From JBKEDS01 sp047975545 (GTDB taxonomy: Bacteria; Bacteroidota; Bacteroidia; Flavobacteriales; Flavobacteriaceae), in assembly GCA_047975545.1 (NCBI GenBank), contig JBKEDS010000008.1, positions 156,577 to 220,576 of the forward strand: a stretch of 64,000 nt of DNA, given 5' to 3'. Under the pieces are notes generated by a model. That model searched no databases, was not told where the DNA came from, and saw nothing but the letters and a program-made list of their open reading frames with translations. The stretch's first letter is position 1. Every line of letters begins with the position of its first letter. Of this stretch, positions 10,254-20,353 are shown piece by piece. The translations under genes were made by a program, and so were the position numbers.

Positions 10254-11807
10254 TTATTCTGAAATTAATCGTTCCAATTTATCCGAAGCTGCTATTTCTT
10301 TTCCATTCCTTAATACCTTAAAGCCTTTCCCTTTGTGGTATTTTTCACCTGTTTTATCCCAAAGAATTGTTATTATATTGCCATGGTACAATATGTTATC
10401 CAAACAAAACCAATCCCATAAATCCTGTGGTACTAAGGGGCTAACTTCAATTTTTTCGTCAGCTCTGGGGCGCAAGCCTACCAATCCGGTAATTATTAAA
10501 TCGGCAAAGGTGGAATGGTTATAGTAGCGGCTGCGTTCCCTATCGCCCATAAGCCAATAGCCCGTTGTTTCGTCGAGATATTCGCCTATATACGGCCTGC
10601 CACGGTAGTATTGCGATTCGACATATAAATTCATTTGTTTAAAATAATCGGTTTTGTCTACAACATTTTGGTTATAATTATCCAACACATTGGCCATTGC
10701 CGTTAGGGTTTGCGATGTTGCAAAGGGCCATATGGCGCCATCCCACTCGCAAGTGCCCGTGCCGTGGCTTCTAAAACGGGGGCTACGGCGTTCGGCGGTA
10801 GTTAGGCCAAAAGGGGCGGCAAAGCCTTCTTCATTTTTAAACTGTTCCCATGCGGTTTCGAAACCTTTATTTTTTGTTGGTAAATTAAAATACCAAGGAA
10901 TAAAACCAATGGCTTCCCTAACGTTCGAGGAGGTGTCCTTTTCGGTCAAGGTCTCAAAAAATGCAGCGTTGGCGTTCCATAATTTGGTTTCCACCAATTG
11001 CTTAATGGTATCGGCCTTGGCATTAAAATAGGTTTGTTGTTGGGTATCGCCTTTCATCTTAGCCATGGTTGCCAAGGCTTTTGAATTGGCATACATATAA
11101 CTGTTAATGGTTGGTCGGGCATTTTGCACATGGCGCCCACCGCTAAGCGATTCTTCCATGCCATCCTTAACATCGTGCTGCCAGAACAAACCGTCGGGGC
11201 GTTTTCTGTCTTTTTCCCAAACAGCATAATCGATTACCAAATCGGGGTACATACTTAACAAAAATTCCTCATCTTTATTAACCAAATACATATTGTACAG
11301 GGCGTCGGGTGTCCAACTACTAAATTTATAGAGTTTATCCATTGGTTTTCCCTCGTTACCCTGATACCACAAAAGCACATTTTCGTTAATGTACTTGGGG
11401 TTGTGCACCCAACGAAATTCGTAAATATGATGCCCCAAGGCGCAGGCTATCAAATTATATTTATCGGCATAGGAGCGGTTTACCAAAAATTCGGTAATAG
11501 CATAGCCTTGTGGGGTTTGGGCAATGTGTTTTCGCAAGCTCCACCAACGGAAATAATATATTTCATTAAAATTTTCCTGGGGACAATCGAATAACGGAAT
11601 ATTTTGCTCCATCCAGCCCCAAGCACTATCGTTAGGAATGGCCTTGGCTATATTTTCGTCTTCCATGCCATTAAAATAATCGGCATAATGTTTATAATTT
11701 TCGCTTTTTAAAACATAACCTTTTTTGGTGTTATTAGACGATGGTTTACAACTGACCAACAGCGTTAATGTTATAACTATTGCGATATGGGTTTTCTTCA
11801 ACATCAT
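10254..11807 (-). CDS. (alpha/alpha)6-barrel glycosidase of MGH1/GH63-like type, possibly GH142-like, lipoprotein
   Basis: The 517-residue protein has a lipoprotein signal (IAIVITLTLLVSC). The rest is a single helical-barrel domain with NEIYYFRWWSLRKH, ACALGHHIYEFRWVHNP, SSWTPDALYNMYL, DVKDGMEESLSGG and a C-terminal SHGTGTCEWDGAIWPFATSQ. These are typical of the broad MGH1/GH63-like superfamily of inverting (alpha/alpha)6 hydrolases. Acidic candidates are the Asp/Glu of DGMEES and the Glu/Asp of CEWDGA. In the Bacteroides RG-II system a GH142 helical-barrel beta-L-arabinofuranosidase is fused to a GH143 propeller. Here a GH143-like propeller is encoded separately at 18494-20353, so this gene could supply the GH142 part. 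That link is inference. It starts 12 bp after the GH95 stop. Confidence 0.6.
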   Translation of the reverse strand: MMLKKTHIAIVITLTLLVSCKPSSNNTKKGYVLKSENYKHYADYFNGMEDENIAKAIPNDSAWGWMEQNIPLFDCPQENFNEIYYFRWWSLRKHIAQTPQGYAITEFLVNRSYADKYNLIACALGHHIYEFRWVHNPKYINENVLLWYQGNEGKPMDKLYKFSSWTPDALYNMYLVNKDEEFLLSMYPDLVIDYAVWEKDRKRPDGLFWQHDVKDGMEESLSGGRHVQNARPTINSYMYANSKALATMAKMKGDTQQQTYFNAKADTIKQLVETKLWNANAAFFETLTEKDTSSNVREAIGFIPWYFNLPTKNKGFETAWEQFKNEEGFAAPFGLTTAERRSPRFRSHGTGTCEWDGAIWPFATSQTLTAMANVLDNYNQNVVDKTDYFKQMNLYVESQYYRGRPYIGEYLDETTGYWLMGDRERSRYYNHSTFADLIITGLVGLRPRADEKIEVSPLVPQDLWDWFCLDNILYHGNIITILWDKTGEKYHKGKGFKVLRNGKEIAASDKLERLISE

Positions 11808-11819
11808 TTTTTATAATAT

Positions 11820-14291
11820 TTATTCTCCATAAAATGTATACGTTTTCCCTGCTTTCATGGGGATATCGTACTCGAAATACTTGGGAAGTTTTACGACTTT
11901 TAAATTTGCTTTTTCCGAAATAATGGGTGTTTTTACTTCAACTTCATAGAAAAACGGATTGGTGTTTTTTCCTTTGGCCTTTTTTAACGTTTTTTCGTTT
12001 GAAAATTTTAAGGACGAAGCCGTTCGAATCCTGCAATTTCCATCTAATTTTGCTTTAATTTCTATGGTTTTCACTTTATTGTTTTCCCAAACCATATCAA
12101 TTTCGTAACCGCCCCTGGATACTAAACCTTTAATACTGCCCTGTTGCCAGACATCGGGCAAAGCGGGCAGCAAATGGATGGCGCCTTCGTGGCTTTGCAT
12201 GAGCATTTCGGCTATGCCCGCCGTACACCCAAAATTACCATCGATTTGAAACGGTTGATGCGCATCGAACATATTAGGATACGTACCGCCACCTTTTTTT
12301 TGCTCGGGCGTTACCAAATGTAACTGGTCCTGCAATAATTTATAGGCATGATTGCCATCCAACAAACGCGCCCATAGGTTTACCTTCCACCCCATGGACC
12401 AGCCCGTGGACTCGTCGCCCCGAAACTCCAACGAGGTTTTTGCCGCTTGGAATAACTCGGGCGTTTTAAACGGTGAAATTTGATTACTGGGAAACAAGCC
12501 ATACAAATGCGATACGTGCCTATGGTGGTCGTTGGGGTCGTCCCAATCCTGCATCCATTCCTGTAATTGCCCGTATTGTCCGATGCGCATGGGCGACATT
12601 TTTTTTAATGCCGCTTTTAATGAATTGGCAAAAGATTGGTCCTCGCCCAAAATATCGGTAGCCCGAACAATGTTGGTAAACAAATCGAAAATAAGTTGGT
12701 TATCCATGGTGGTTCCGGCCGCTATTGTGGATTTTCCATCTTCGCCCGCATGTGTGTTTTCGGGGGAATTTGAAGGCACTACGACCAGATATCCCGTTTC
12801 GGGTTCGGGAATCATAAAATCGAGAAAGAAAGCGGCAGCCCCTTTCATTATGGGATATATTTCTTTTAAATACTGCTTATTGCCCGTGTACAAATAACGC
12901 TCCCATAAATCTTGGCACAACCAAGCGCCACCCGTTGGCCACATGCCCGATGCCGCCATATCGATTGGCCCGGTTATGCGCCATATATCGGTATTGTGGT
13001 GCAGCACCCAACCTTTGGCATTGTACATTATTTTGGCCGTGTCGGCACCTGTGTTTCTTACCTCACGTGCCAAGTGGATAAAGGGTTCGTGCATTTCGGA
13101 TAAATTGGTAAGTTCGGCCGGCCAGTAGTTCATTTCGGCATTAATGTTCATGGTATATTTGCTTTCCCATGGCGGAAACAGCATATCGTTCCAAATGCCC
13201 TGCAAATTGGCAGGCTGCCCATTGGGTTGCGAGGACGAAATAAGCAAGTACCGCCCAAATTGAAAATATAAGGCCGCCAATTGCGGGTCGAATTGGCTAT
13301 CGAATTTTTTAATACGCTGGTCAGTGGTTTCGTTTATGGCGTCGGTAACGCCCAAATTTAAGGCTACCCGATTGAAAAACGTTTGATAATACGCAATATG
13401 ATTGGATTTTATAGTTTGAAAATCCTTTGTTACGGCTTTATCGAGATAGGTTTTGCTTTTGGCAATGTAGTCTTCGGTTATATCGTTATAATTTTTAAAA
13501 TTGGTAGCAATTGAAATATAAACAACTACCTCATCGGCTTTGTTAATGCTTACAATACCGTTGTTCACCGAAAGCTCGCCGCCTTTGTTTTTGGTTTGCA
13601 AACGCCCTTGAAATTTTACGCGCCCCCGTTGTCCCTCGACCGTACTGGTAACGCCCGACAGGGTAATTTGTTTATCATCGGTGGTGGTTAGCGTATTATC
13701 AAAAGGGCTATTCATAAATATATTTCCCGTAATTTGCCCGGGTTTGTTGGCCGATAGTTTTACCACGACAACTTGGTCCTGAAAAGCGGTTAAAATTTCA
13801 CGGGTATATTCAACACCATCGACGGTGTATTTTACCGTAGCCGTAGCGTCTTCAATATTTAAATCGCGATAATAATTGCCATAATTTTGATGTCCTGGAA
13901 ACGACAGGTAAACGCTGCCAAAGGTTTGGTAGGGCATCCCGTTATTGGTTTGCGAACGAATATCGGAAGTTGCCAAAGCCTGTGCCTCGGCATATTTGCC
14001 TTCAAAAATTAATTGGCGTACCTTGGGAAGCGCCTGTAATGCTTTGGGGTGTGCATTGCTATTTGGCGAACCTGCCCAAATGGTTTCTTCGTTTAGCTGC
14101 AAACGTTCTACTGCGGGGTCGCCAAAAACCATAGCGCCCAAACGGCCGTTGCCCAATGGAAGCGCTTCGTTCCAAATAGAGGCTGGCTTATCGTACCACA
14201 ACTTCATGGGGGATTGCGATTGCGCTTTTACCGTTTGAACACCTGAAACGAAAACGATAACACAAAACAATAATTTACTTGCTAACTTCAT
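11820..14291 (-). CDS. GH95 alpha-L-fucosidase / alpha-L-galactosidase
   Basis: This is an 823-residue GH95 with the family order: N-terminal beta domain (WNEALPLGNGRLGAMVFG, RLQLNEETIWAG), (alpha/alpha)6 catalytic domain and C-terminal beta domain. Catalytic-site wording is intact: NINAEMNYWPAELTN and LHHNTDIW hold the conserved Asn residues, and FQIDGNFG holds the conserved Asp. The ATG at 14289-14291 gives the signal peptide MKLASKLLFCVIVFVSG. A further in-frame ATG at 14315 would lengthen the overlap with the esterase gene from 17 to 41 bp. GH95 enzymes remove alpha-L-fucose or alpha-L-galactose. In RG-II the terminal L-galactose of chain A is the relevant target, which is inferred from context. 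Confidence 0.9.
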   Translation of the reverse strand: MKLASKLLFCVIVFVSGVQTVKAQSQSPMKLWYDKPASIWNEALPLGNGRLGAMVFGDPAVERLQLNEETIWAGSPNSNAHPKALQALPKVRQLIFEGKYAEAQALATSDIRSQTNNGMPYQTFGSVYLSFPGHQNYGNYYRDLNIEDATATVKYTVDGVEYTREILTAFQDQVVVVKLSANKPGQITGNIFMNSPFDNTLTTTDDKQITLSGVTSTVEGQRGRVKFQGRLQTKNKGGELSVNNGIVSINKADEVVVYISIATNFKNYNDITEDYIAKSKTYLDKAVTKDFQTIKSNHIAYYQTFFNRVALNLGVTDAINETTDQRIKKFDSQFDPQLAALYFQFGRYLLISSSQPNGQPANLQGIWNDMLFPPWESKYTMNINAEMNYWPAELTNLSEMHEPFIHLAREVRNTGADTAKIMYNAKGWVLHHNTDIWRITGPIDMAASGMWPTGGAWLCQDLWERYLYTGNKQYLKEIYPIMKGAAAFFLDFMIPEPETGYLVVVPSNSPENTHAGEDGKSTIAAGTTMDNQLIFDLFTNIVRATDILGEDQSFANSLKAALKKMSPMRIGQYGQLQEWMQDWDDPNDHHRHVSHLYGLFPSNQISPFKTPELFQAAKTSLEFRGDESTGWSMGWKVNLWARLLDGNHAYKLLQDQLHLVTPEQKKGGGTYPNMFDAHQPFQIDGNFGCTAGIAEMLMQSHEGAIHLLPALPDVWQQGSIKGLVSRGGYEIDMVWENNKVKTIEIKAKLDGNCRIRTASSLKFSNEKTLKKAKGKNTNPFFYEVEVKTPIISEKANLKVVKLPKYFEYDIPMKAGKTYTFYGE

Positions 14292-15702
14292 AAATTTTAT
14301 AATTTTTTTCGCCAAACATGCTGTATAACATATTAATATCCTTTAAAGCATTGGCAGGCAATTTTTCACCTTTTTCACCGAAAACATATAACTTTTTATA
14401 AGGTTCTACCACGCAACCGGACTCATCTATATTTCCGTTTTTATCCTTCACCTTATTTAAATCTAAATTTAAATGTTTTGCCATAAACGGATACACGGCC
14501 CTACGTTTTGACACCTTATAATCGTGGCCTTCGGTTGGAAAATGGACGTTTTCCACTAAGTTTTCTTTTCCATAAAACCCATAAATTCGTTTTATAAACG
14601 GAAACTCCTGTTCGGGAACTTTTCGTGTCCAGTCGCCTCCATCGGAAACAATAAGTTGGGGCTTTGGTGCTGCCATTGCGGCAATTTCGACATTATTGGT
14701 CCCGTTTCCGCATAAATGGATGCCACGACCACTTTCGCAAGGACAACCGCCCGAATGATAGGCCGACACCATAACCACGGGAACGGAAACCGCTACCCTA
14801 TCATCCAAAGCCGTTAGAACCATGGTTTGCGAACCACCGCCCGAACCGCCCGTTACGCCTACCCGGTTGGCATCGGCATATTTTAGACTTAGCGCATAGT
14901 CCAACAACCGCATACCGCTAAGTACTTGTATGGTTGATGCTATGCTATTTCGGTGTGTTTCCGACGGAAATTGCAATTGCGATTCGCCCCAGGCAAACAA
15001 ATCGAAATTAATAACAATAGCTCCCATTTTTGCCAAGGTGGCGCAGCGTATTTGTTCGCTTTTACGGTAACGGCCATCGGCAAAATGACCATTCGGGCAA
15101 ATAATAACCGCTACTTTTTTGGGTAACGGATGTGGTTTGTAAATAGAACCTGTTGTGTAAACGCCCGGTAAAATTTCAAGGCCAATATTTTCAACCGTGT
15201 AGCCTTTGTATTGTCGTTTTTTGGTTAAAATAGGCTTGGAATTGGGCTGTTTTGGTGCTTTATCCAATCCAAAAGCCGCATACATACAGGGTTTTAATTC
15301 GGCCTTGCGTGTTTCCCATTCTTCTAAATTATTGTACAACGACGATAAATACTGAAGACGCTCCGCTCCTTTTTCTTCGGAAACTTTATGATATTGGAAT
15401 TTTTTGATTTTATATGCGCCATCGGACTGCTTTTCTGCCGATAAATTAAACGGACTTAATACATGGGCAAAAGACAGTTCCAAACTTGTTGCATCTATTT
15501 TCCATTGGGCGTATTCCAACTCCTTTTCTTCTAACAAACCGTCGTTGTCCGTAATTTTAATATTGAAAACAGATTCTATTTTTTTAACGGTTTCGGTTAA
15601 AGGCTGTTTAAAATTGGTGTCGGACGTTTGCGCCACCAAAATATGAACGGTTGTAAAAAAACCGATTACAAAAAAAGCAATATGCTTGATTTTTAAGCCC
15701 AT
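14275..15702 (-). CDS. CE19-like alpha/beta-hydrolase esterase with N-terminal STN-like domain
   Basis: The 475-residue protein has a signal peptide (MGLKIKHIAFFVIGFFTTVHILVAQ). Residues about 30-100 resemble the STN domain found before TonB-dependent receptors and FecR (LTETVKKIESVFNIKI, then ELSFAHVLSPFNLSAEKQSDGAY). Residues about 150-450 are an alpha/beta-hydrolase with nucleophile Ser287 in VTGGSGGGSQ, an oxyanion-type stretch ICPNGHFADG, and likely catalytic His393 in TEGHDYK. A Cys-rich loop (GGCPCESGRGIHLCG) is present. The fold and neighbourhood match CE19, the RG-II pectin methylesterase family. An acetylesterase is the main alternative. The STN-like extension on an esterase is unusual. 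It overlaps the GH95 start by 17 bp and begins 3 bp after the upstream GH78 stop. Confidence 0.68.
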   Translation of the reverse strand: MGLKIKHIAFFVIGFFTTVHILVAQTSDTNFKQPLTETVKKIESVFNIKITDNDGLLEEKELEYAQWKIDATSLELSFAHVLSPFNLSAEKQSDGAYKIKKFQYHKVSEEKGAERLQYLSSLYNNLEEWETRKAELKPCMYAAFGLDKAPKQPNSKPILTKKRQYKGYTVENIGLEILPGVYTTGSIYKPHPLPKKVAVIICPNGHFADGRYRKSEQIRCATLAKMGAIVINFDLFAWGESQLQFPSETHRNSIASTIQVLSGMRLLDYALSLKYADANRVGVTGGSGGGSQTMVLTALDDRVAVSVPVVMVSAYHSGGCPCESGRGIHLCGNGTNNVEIAAMAAPKPQLIVSDGGDWTRKVPEQEFPFIKRIYGFYGKENLVENVHFPTEGHDYKVSKRRAVYPFMAKHLNLDLNKVKDKNGNIDESGCVVEPYKKLYVFGEKGEKLPANALKDINMLYSMFGEKNYKIYEVSK

Positions 15703-15705
15703 ACT

Positions 15706-18492
15706 TTATAGTGCGCATTTTATAGTGTAACGCCCCGAACCCAAGTTCAAATTAATCTTGTTTTCAACTTGCGACAGGTCTTCAAATACTTGATTGTTTA
15801 CGGTAACCGATTCGGTTTTTATTGTTGGCAAAACTACTGTTGCTTTGGTATTTCCAGGAATTTCAACTTGTAGCGTAACATTGCTTTCTTCTTTTTCCCA
15901 ATGGGAAACAATTAAACCGTAAACCGATTGGTAACTGGCTTTTACGTAGGTAATATCGGCAATAAATTCGGGCTGGATAACAATGTGCTTAAAGCCCGGA
16001 TTATTGGTGTCGGGTACAATTCCAGCAAGGCTTCGGTAAAACCATTCCTCGATTTGTCCCATCATAAAATGGTTCCACGAGTTGCCTTTTCGGGGGTCCC
16101 ATTGTTCGGTTAAAGTGGTTAGCCCGAATTGGATTTGAAACCCATAGCCCGGCGTATCGTAATGGTTGTTCATTTTGTACATTACCTCGTTTTCATTGTT
16201 CCTTGCCAAAGCCTGAAACAAGTAGCGGTTGCCCACATCGCCGGTTGTTAGCCTATAACCACGGGCTTCGATATCGGTTAGCAGATTTTTCATAACAGCC
16301 GCTTTATTCTCTGGCTCGACAATATCCATAAAAACGGCTACGGCATTGCTAAACTGGCTACCGGTGCCGTATTGCTTGGTTTCGACATTAAAAAATTCGG
16401 CATTAAAAGCTGTTTTTATTTCGTTGGTTAAAGTTGTGTATTGCTTAATATCTTCAGCTATATTTAAATGAACTGCCGCTTTTGCCAATAACTTGGCTGC
16501 ATAAAAATAATGGCTCGTTGCCGAAAGGGCAATGGGGCTGTTTTTGGAATATCCCGCTGCATGCTCGCCATAATCGTACCAATCGCCCAGACCGTGCGAC
16601 ACGATATGATTAGTTGAAGTCGTGGTAAGGTAATCCACATAGCGTTTCATTACGGGATAATAGGTTTTTATTAAACTATCGTCGCCATAATACTCGTAGT
16701 ACATCCACGGCAGTATTACGCCCGTAACGCCCCACTCGGGCGAATCGGTAAAGTCGCCCCCAAACACCACATATTCGGGCGCAATGGTTGGTATCATGCC
16801 GTTTTCGCGTTGCGCATCGGCAATATTTTGCATGATACTTGGTATATAAGTTGTCAAATTATAATTGTAAATAAGCCCGGGGCCGTTAAGGTGGGCTTCC
16901 TCCAACCAACCTAATTTTTCACGATGTGGGCAATCGGTTAGCACCGCTTGAAAATTACTTTTTATAGCGTTATTGATAAGTTCGTGCGCTTTGTTGAATA
17001 TGGCATTGGAACACTCGAAACGTCCCGTTTCGCCCGAATTATTATAAATAAAATTAGAACTAACGTCCAATAACGTAGGCAAGTTAGGGTTTTTGGCTTC
17101 CTTATAATTAATACTGTCTACTTGAAGGTATTGGTACCCATAATAACTAAATTTTGGTTGCCATTGTTCCACGCCCTCACCTTTTAGGGTGTACTCGAAA
17201 TAATACGGCTTTCCCGAGCGCCCTTGCCTAATAGTGCCGTCTTCCTTCAAACTTTCTGCTGGCCATAATCTTATTTTCTGTCCTTTTTGGCCTTTCACCT
17301 TTATAGTAGGGAATCCCGATAAATTTTGCTGCATGTTAAATACGTAGCTTCCTCTTGCAGGCTCGTTAACTTCCTTTACAGCATAGGTTTTTTGAACACT
17401 TACGGGAGCTGCCTGCTGGGGTATTAACATGCCTTTCGGGGCTTCTTGCACAACTACGGGTTTCCATTCCTGCGCATTAAATTTGGGTGAATCCCATCCT
17501 TGCTGTTCTAAATTAGCATTATAGTCTTCACCTCCAAAAATACTATTAAACGTAATGGGGCTTTCGTGGTAACGCCAAGAATTGTCGGATTTTATTATGG
17601 CTTCGCTACCATCCTCGTACTTAATTTTCATTTTGAAAAACAAGGTTGGCGGCCCGAAGCTCACAAAAAACTTGGCATATCGTTTTTCAACCATATTATA
17701 CATACCATTGCCCAACAAAATACCTATAACATTTTCGCCGTTTTTAAGTTGGTCTTGGGTAATTTCGTAAGTGTTGTAATTTATGGACTTATCGTAATCG
17801 GTCCATAAAGGGGCAAACTCGCTATTGCCCATTTTTTTACCGTTAATGGTGAACTGGTAATGCCCCAACCCCGAAACGTAAACCACCGCATCGCTTATGG
17901 GCTTGGTTACCGAAAACGGTTTACGCAACATAATACTATGTCGGGACAAGGCATTGGAACTATCGACAATAGCCTCTCGGCGCTCTTTTTTAAACGAAGC
18001 TGTATGGTAGTGCCTACCTTCGGGCAAGTGGCTATTGGCTTTGGTTATGGCGCCAATCCATGTTGAATTTAAACTTTTGATTTCGGGCACCATCCTAAAA
18101 AATGCTATATCGCTCCAATAAGGCGTTGTTTTTTCTTTGTTCCAAATTTTAACTTTCCAAAAGTATTTTGTTTCGGGCTTTAAAGCCGAACCATTATAAG
18201 CGATTAACTGACTTTGGTTGGATGTTATTTTACCACTATCCCAAACATCGGCAACATTATTTTTTAGTTTTTCTTCGGTTGAAGCCACTAAAATTTGATA
18301 TGCCGACTGCCATACGCTTTGCCCAAGCGCCTCCAACTGCCACCCAAAACGAGGGTTCTGGTTTGTTACTGCCAAGGGGTTTTGAGCCATTTCGCAAGTA
18401 AGCTGCGCCACAGATAATTTTTGGTTTTTATTGGGCGAACACGCCAAAAACAGCGCAACAACAACTACAAAAATAGCTTTAAAAATCCGCAT
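15706..18492 (-). CDS. GH78 alpha-L-rhamnosidase, lipoprotein
   Basis: This is the second full-length GH78 (928 residues), here a lipoprotein (VVVALFLACSPNK). Its N-terminal fibronectin-like domain closely parallels the GH78 at 7500-10250 (NPLAVTNQNPRFGWQLEA, YQILVAST). It is followed by the beta-sandwich region (GLGHYQFTINGKKMG) and the catalytic domain. The acidic motif reads LTDCPHREKLGWLEE rather than CPQRxERxxWxGD, placing it in a different GH78 subgroup. The second motif is GLTTLTEQWDP. The difference suggests another rhamnosyl linkage than its paralogue. It starts 1 bp after the stop of the propeller gene and is followed 3 bp later by the esterase. Confidence 0.9.
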   Translation of the reverse strand: MRIFKAIFVVVVALFLACSPNKNQKLSVAQLTCEMAQNPLAVTNQNPRFGWQLEALGQSVWQSAYQILVASTEEKLKNNVADVWDSGKITSNQSQLIAYNGSALKPETKYFWKVKIWNKEKTTPYWSDIAFFRMVPEIKSLNSTWIGAITKANSHLPEGRHYHTASFKKERREAIVDSSNALSRHSIMLRKPFSVTKPISDAVVYVSGLGHYQFTINGKKMGNSEFAPLWTDYDKSINYNTYEITQDQLKNGENVIGILLGNGMYNMVEKRYAKFFVSFGPPTLFFKMKIKYEDGSEAIIKSDNSWRYHESPITFNSIFGGEDYNANLEQQGWDSPKFNAQEWKPVVVQEAPKGMLIPQQAAPVSVQKTYAVKEVNEPARGSYVFNMQQNLSGFPTIKVKGQKGQKIRLWPAESLKEDGTIRQGRSGKPYYFEYTLKGEGVEQWQPKFSYYGYQYLQVDSINYKEAKNPNLPTLLDVSSNFIYNNSGETGRFECSNAIFNKAHELINNAIKSNFQAVLTDCPHREKLGWLEEAHLNGPGLIYNYNLTTYIPSIMQNIADAQRENGMIPTIAPEYVVFGGDFTDSPEWGVTGVILPWMYYEYYGDDSLIKTYYPVMKRYVDYLTTTSTNHIVSHGLGDWYDYGEHAAGYSKNSPIALSATSHYFYAAKLLAKAAVHLNIAEDIKQYTTLTNEIKTAFNAEFFNVETKQYGTGSQFSNAVAVFMDIVEPENKAAVMKNLLTDIEARGYRLTTGDVGNRYLFQALARNNENEVMYKMNNHYDTPGYGFQIQFGLTTLTEQWDPRKGNSWNHFMMGQIEEWFYRSLAGIVPDTNNPGFKHIVIQPEFIADITYVKASYQSVYGLIVSHWEKEESNVTLQVEIPGNTKATVVLPTIKTESVTVNNQVFEDLSQVENKINLNLGSGRYTIKCAL

Positions 18493-18493
18493 A

Positions 18494-20353
18494 TTACAGT
18501 TTTTTGGTTATTAACGATTTAATATGAAAAATGGCTTCGGGGGCTAACATACCCGTGTTGGGCAAATCGTCGAAATCCTCACGATCGGCTGGGGTGTCGG
18601 GCGTTGGAAAATGGCGTTGTTCCCCGGTACGGAACATAATTCGGGCAATACCATTGGCAGGCGCATAAAATATTTGGCGCGACTCTTTTTCGCCATTAAC
18701 ACTAACCGTATACGAGCGCGAAGTAGCATCTAAAACTACCCGAACCGTGTAGGTTTCGCCTGCTTTATATTCGGTTATTGTTCTAAAGCGGGAACCTGCT
18801 TTGGTTTTTAAAACACCATCGTTATCGAATACCAAACGAATGGACGGCAATCCGGTTTTATCCTGAAATTCCACTTGCAGCAATCCGTGATTGTTTTGTT
18901 CGGGCGTTACGGTAAATTCGGTTTCCATTTTTTGTGCAAACGGAATAACACGCTCTACACGGGCATAATCGAACAAATCGTAATCGCGCAAGGTTAAGGT
19001 TTTTTCGTTGTTGGTGTTTTCAATTTTTGCCGAAGCCCAAGATAGGTTGTATATGTTCCATAGGCTTAATTCCTTGCCACTTTCTAAATTATTAAACACA
19101 TCGTTTACATCGTTTTCTACCTCGCTTTTTAAGGGAACCGGAATTGATGCCACCCAAATATCTTCCTTATTAACGCTATAGCTTACCCAAAGTTTTTGGT
19201 CGGGCGGCGTACCGTTATTTTCGGTAATGCCACGCACATACTGCGGCCCGTACGATTTGTAGTTGCCACCATAACGCATGGGGGTTATTTCGCCATGAAC
19301 CAACAGCAAATCGGTGTAATTTAAGCCATCATTACTGGTTGAAACGGCTAAAGGCCAACGGTATTCCGACGGATTGTAAACCGTTGCATAACGACCGTCG
19401 GAGGTTTTTTGCCCCCAAATTTTAGCATTGCTGTTTACAAATCCCGGCGCTCTTAAAGGCGTGTATTCCCATGTTTTTCCACCATCCTTGCTCATCGATG
19501 TTAGGGCGTGCTTCCACAAACCAATTACATTTCCATTAGGCAAATGGTAATAGCTAAAGGCCTTGTATTGTTTTTGTAGCGGAATCAAGGGGTCGTCCCT
19601 ATCGGCTTCTTCCACCCATTGCTGCATTTGTAGGGGTTGCGATAGTAATTCTTCGCATGCTTTTTTAAAACCCTTGTCCTTACTGCTTTTATAAAACGGA
19701 AAATCGGTATTGGTTTCATTCCATCCTTTGTTATAGCGGATAAAATAGATTGGCCCCAAACTTCCATCTTTGTATATTTCGCGAATTACACGCCCAATGC
19801 CCTTTCCGTCGTTGGGACTATCTTTTTCGTCCATGGAAATACCGTAAAACGCCAAGGTAAAAAAACGATTATCAGTCGAGGTAAAAAAGCCCATACGCTG
19901 GTGCATAATGGCATCTAAATTTTCAGCAACGCCTGTTACATCTTCTTTTTGATAACCATCGGGAATGCGGTAAATTGGGAATATTACTTGCGGCATGCTC
20001 CAGTTTTCGCCATCTTTCGAGGTCATTAAAAGCGTTTGGCTTGGCGGAATATGCTCGCCAACGGGATCGGCCAAATAGTTTAAATAAAACGTACCATTCC
20101 AATACGCCATATTGGTAGCGTGGTTATAAGTCCAACCAAAACCATCGGCCTTTTCGGGGTGCTCCCTACTGGCACGCATAATTTGGGTGGCGTGCACGCC
20201 CACCGCAGGACTTAACTGCCCATGGTGGTAATCGATATTGGACAAGGTTTTACCGCTGTAACGAATGGTATCCTGCGCCTGCGAAAAAGTTGTAACAAGT
20301 GCCGCCAACACTGCTACTTTTACTCTTTTTTTTAGATGTTGAAAATAATTCAT
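18494..20353 (-). CDS. GH143-like beta-propeller hydrolase with C-terminal lectin-like domain
   Basis: The 619-residue protein has a Sec signal (VKVAVLAALVTTFSQAQ). Residues about 25-410 form a beta-propeller with GWTYNHATNMAYWNGTFYLNYL, TLLMTSKDGENWSMP, ALTSMSKDGGKTWEY and AVSTSNDGLNYTD. Residues about 420-610 look like a laminin-G/concanavalin-type beta-sandwich (ASAKIENTNNEKTLTLRDYD, VRVVLDATSRSYTVSVNGE). From memory the propeller resembles the N-terminal GH143 half of the Bacteroides GH143-GH142 protein, which removes 3-deoxy-lyxo-heptulosaric acid (DHA) from RG-II. The helical half is absent here and may be supplied by the gene at 10254-11807. The ATG overlaps the stop of the GH43 gene as TAATG at 20351-20355, indicating translational coupling. 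Confidence 0.6.
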   Translation of the reverse strand: MNYFQHLKKRVKVAVLAALVTTFSQAQDTIRYSGKTLSNIDYHHGQLSPAVGVHATQIMRASREHPEKADGFGWTYNHATNMAYWNGTFYLNYLADPVGEHIPPSQTLLMTSKDGENWSMPQVIFPIYRIPDGYQKEDVTGVAENLDAIMHQRMGFFTSTDNRFFTLAFYGISMDEKDSPNDGKGIGRVIREIYKDGSLGPIYFIRYNKGWNETNTDFPFYKSSKDKGFKKACEELLSQPLQMQQWVEEADRDDPLIPLQKQYKAFSYYHLPNGNVIGLWKHALTSMSKDGGKTWEYTPLRAPGFVNSNAKIWGQKTSDGRYATVYNPSEYRWPLAVSTSNDGLNYTDLLLVHGEITPMRYGGNYKSYGPQYVRGITENNGTPPDQKLWVSYSVNKEDIWVASIPVPLKSEVENDVNDVFNNLESGKELSLWNIYNLSWASAKIENTNNEKTLTLRDYDLFDYARVERVIPFAQKMETEFTVTPEQNNHGLLQVEFQDKTGLPSIRLVFDNDGVLKTKAGSRFRTITEYKAGETYTVRVVLDATSRSYTVSVNGEKESRQIFYAPANGIARIMFRTGEQRHFPTPDTPADREDFDDLPNTGMLAPEAIFHIKSLITKKL

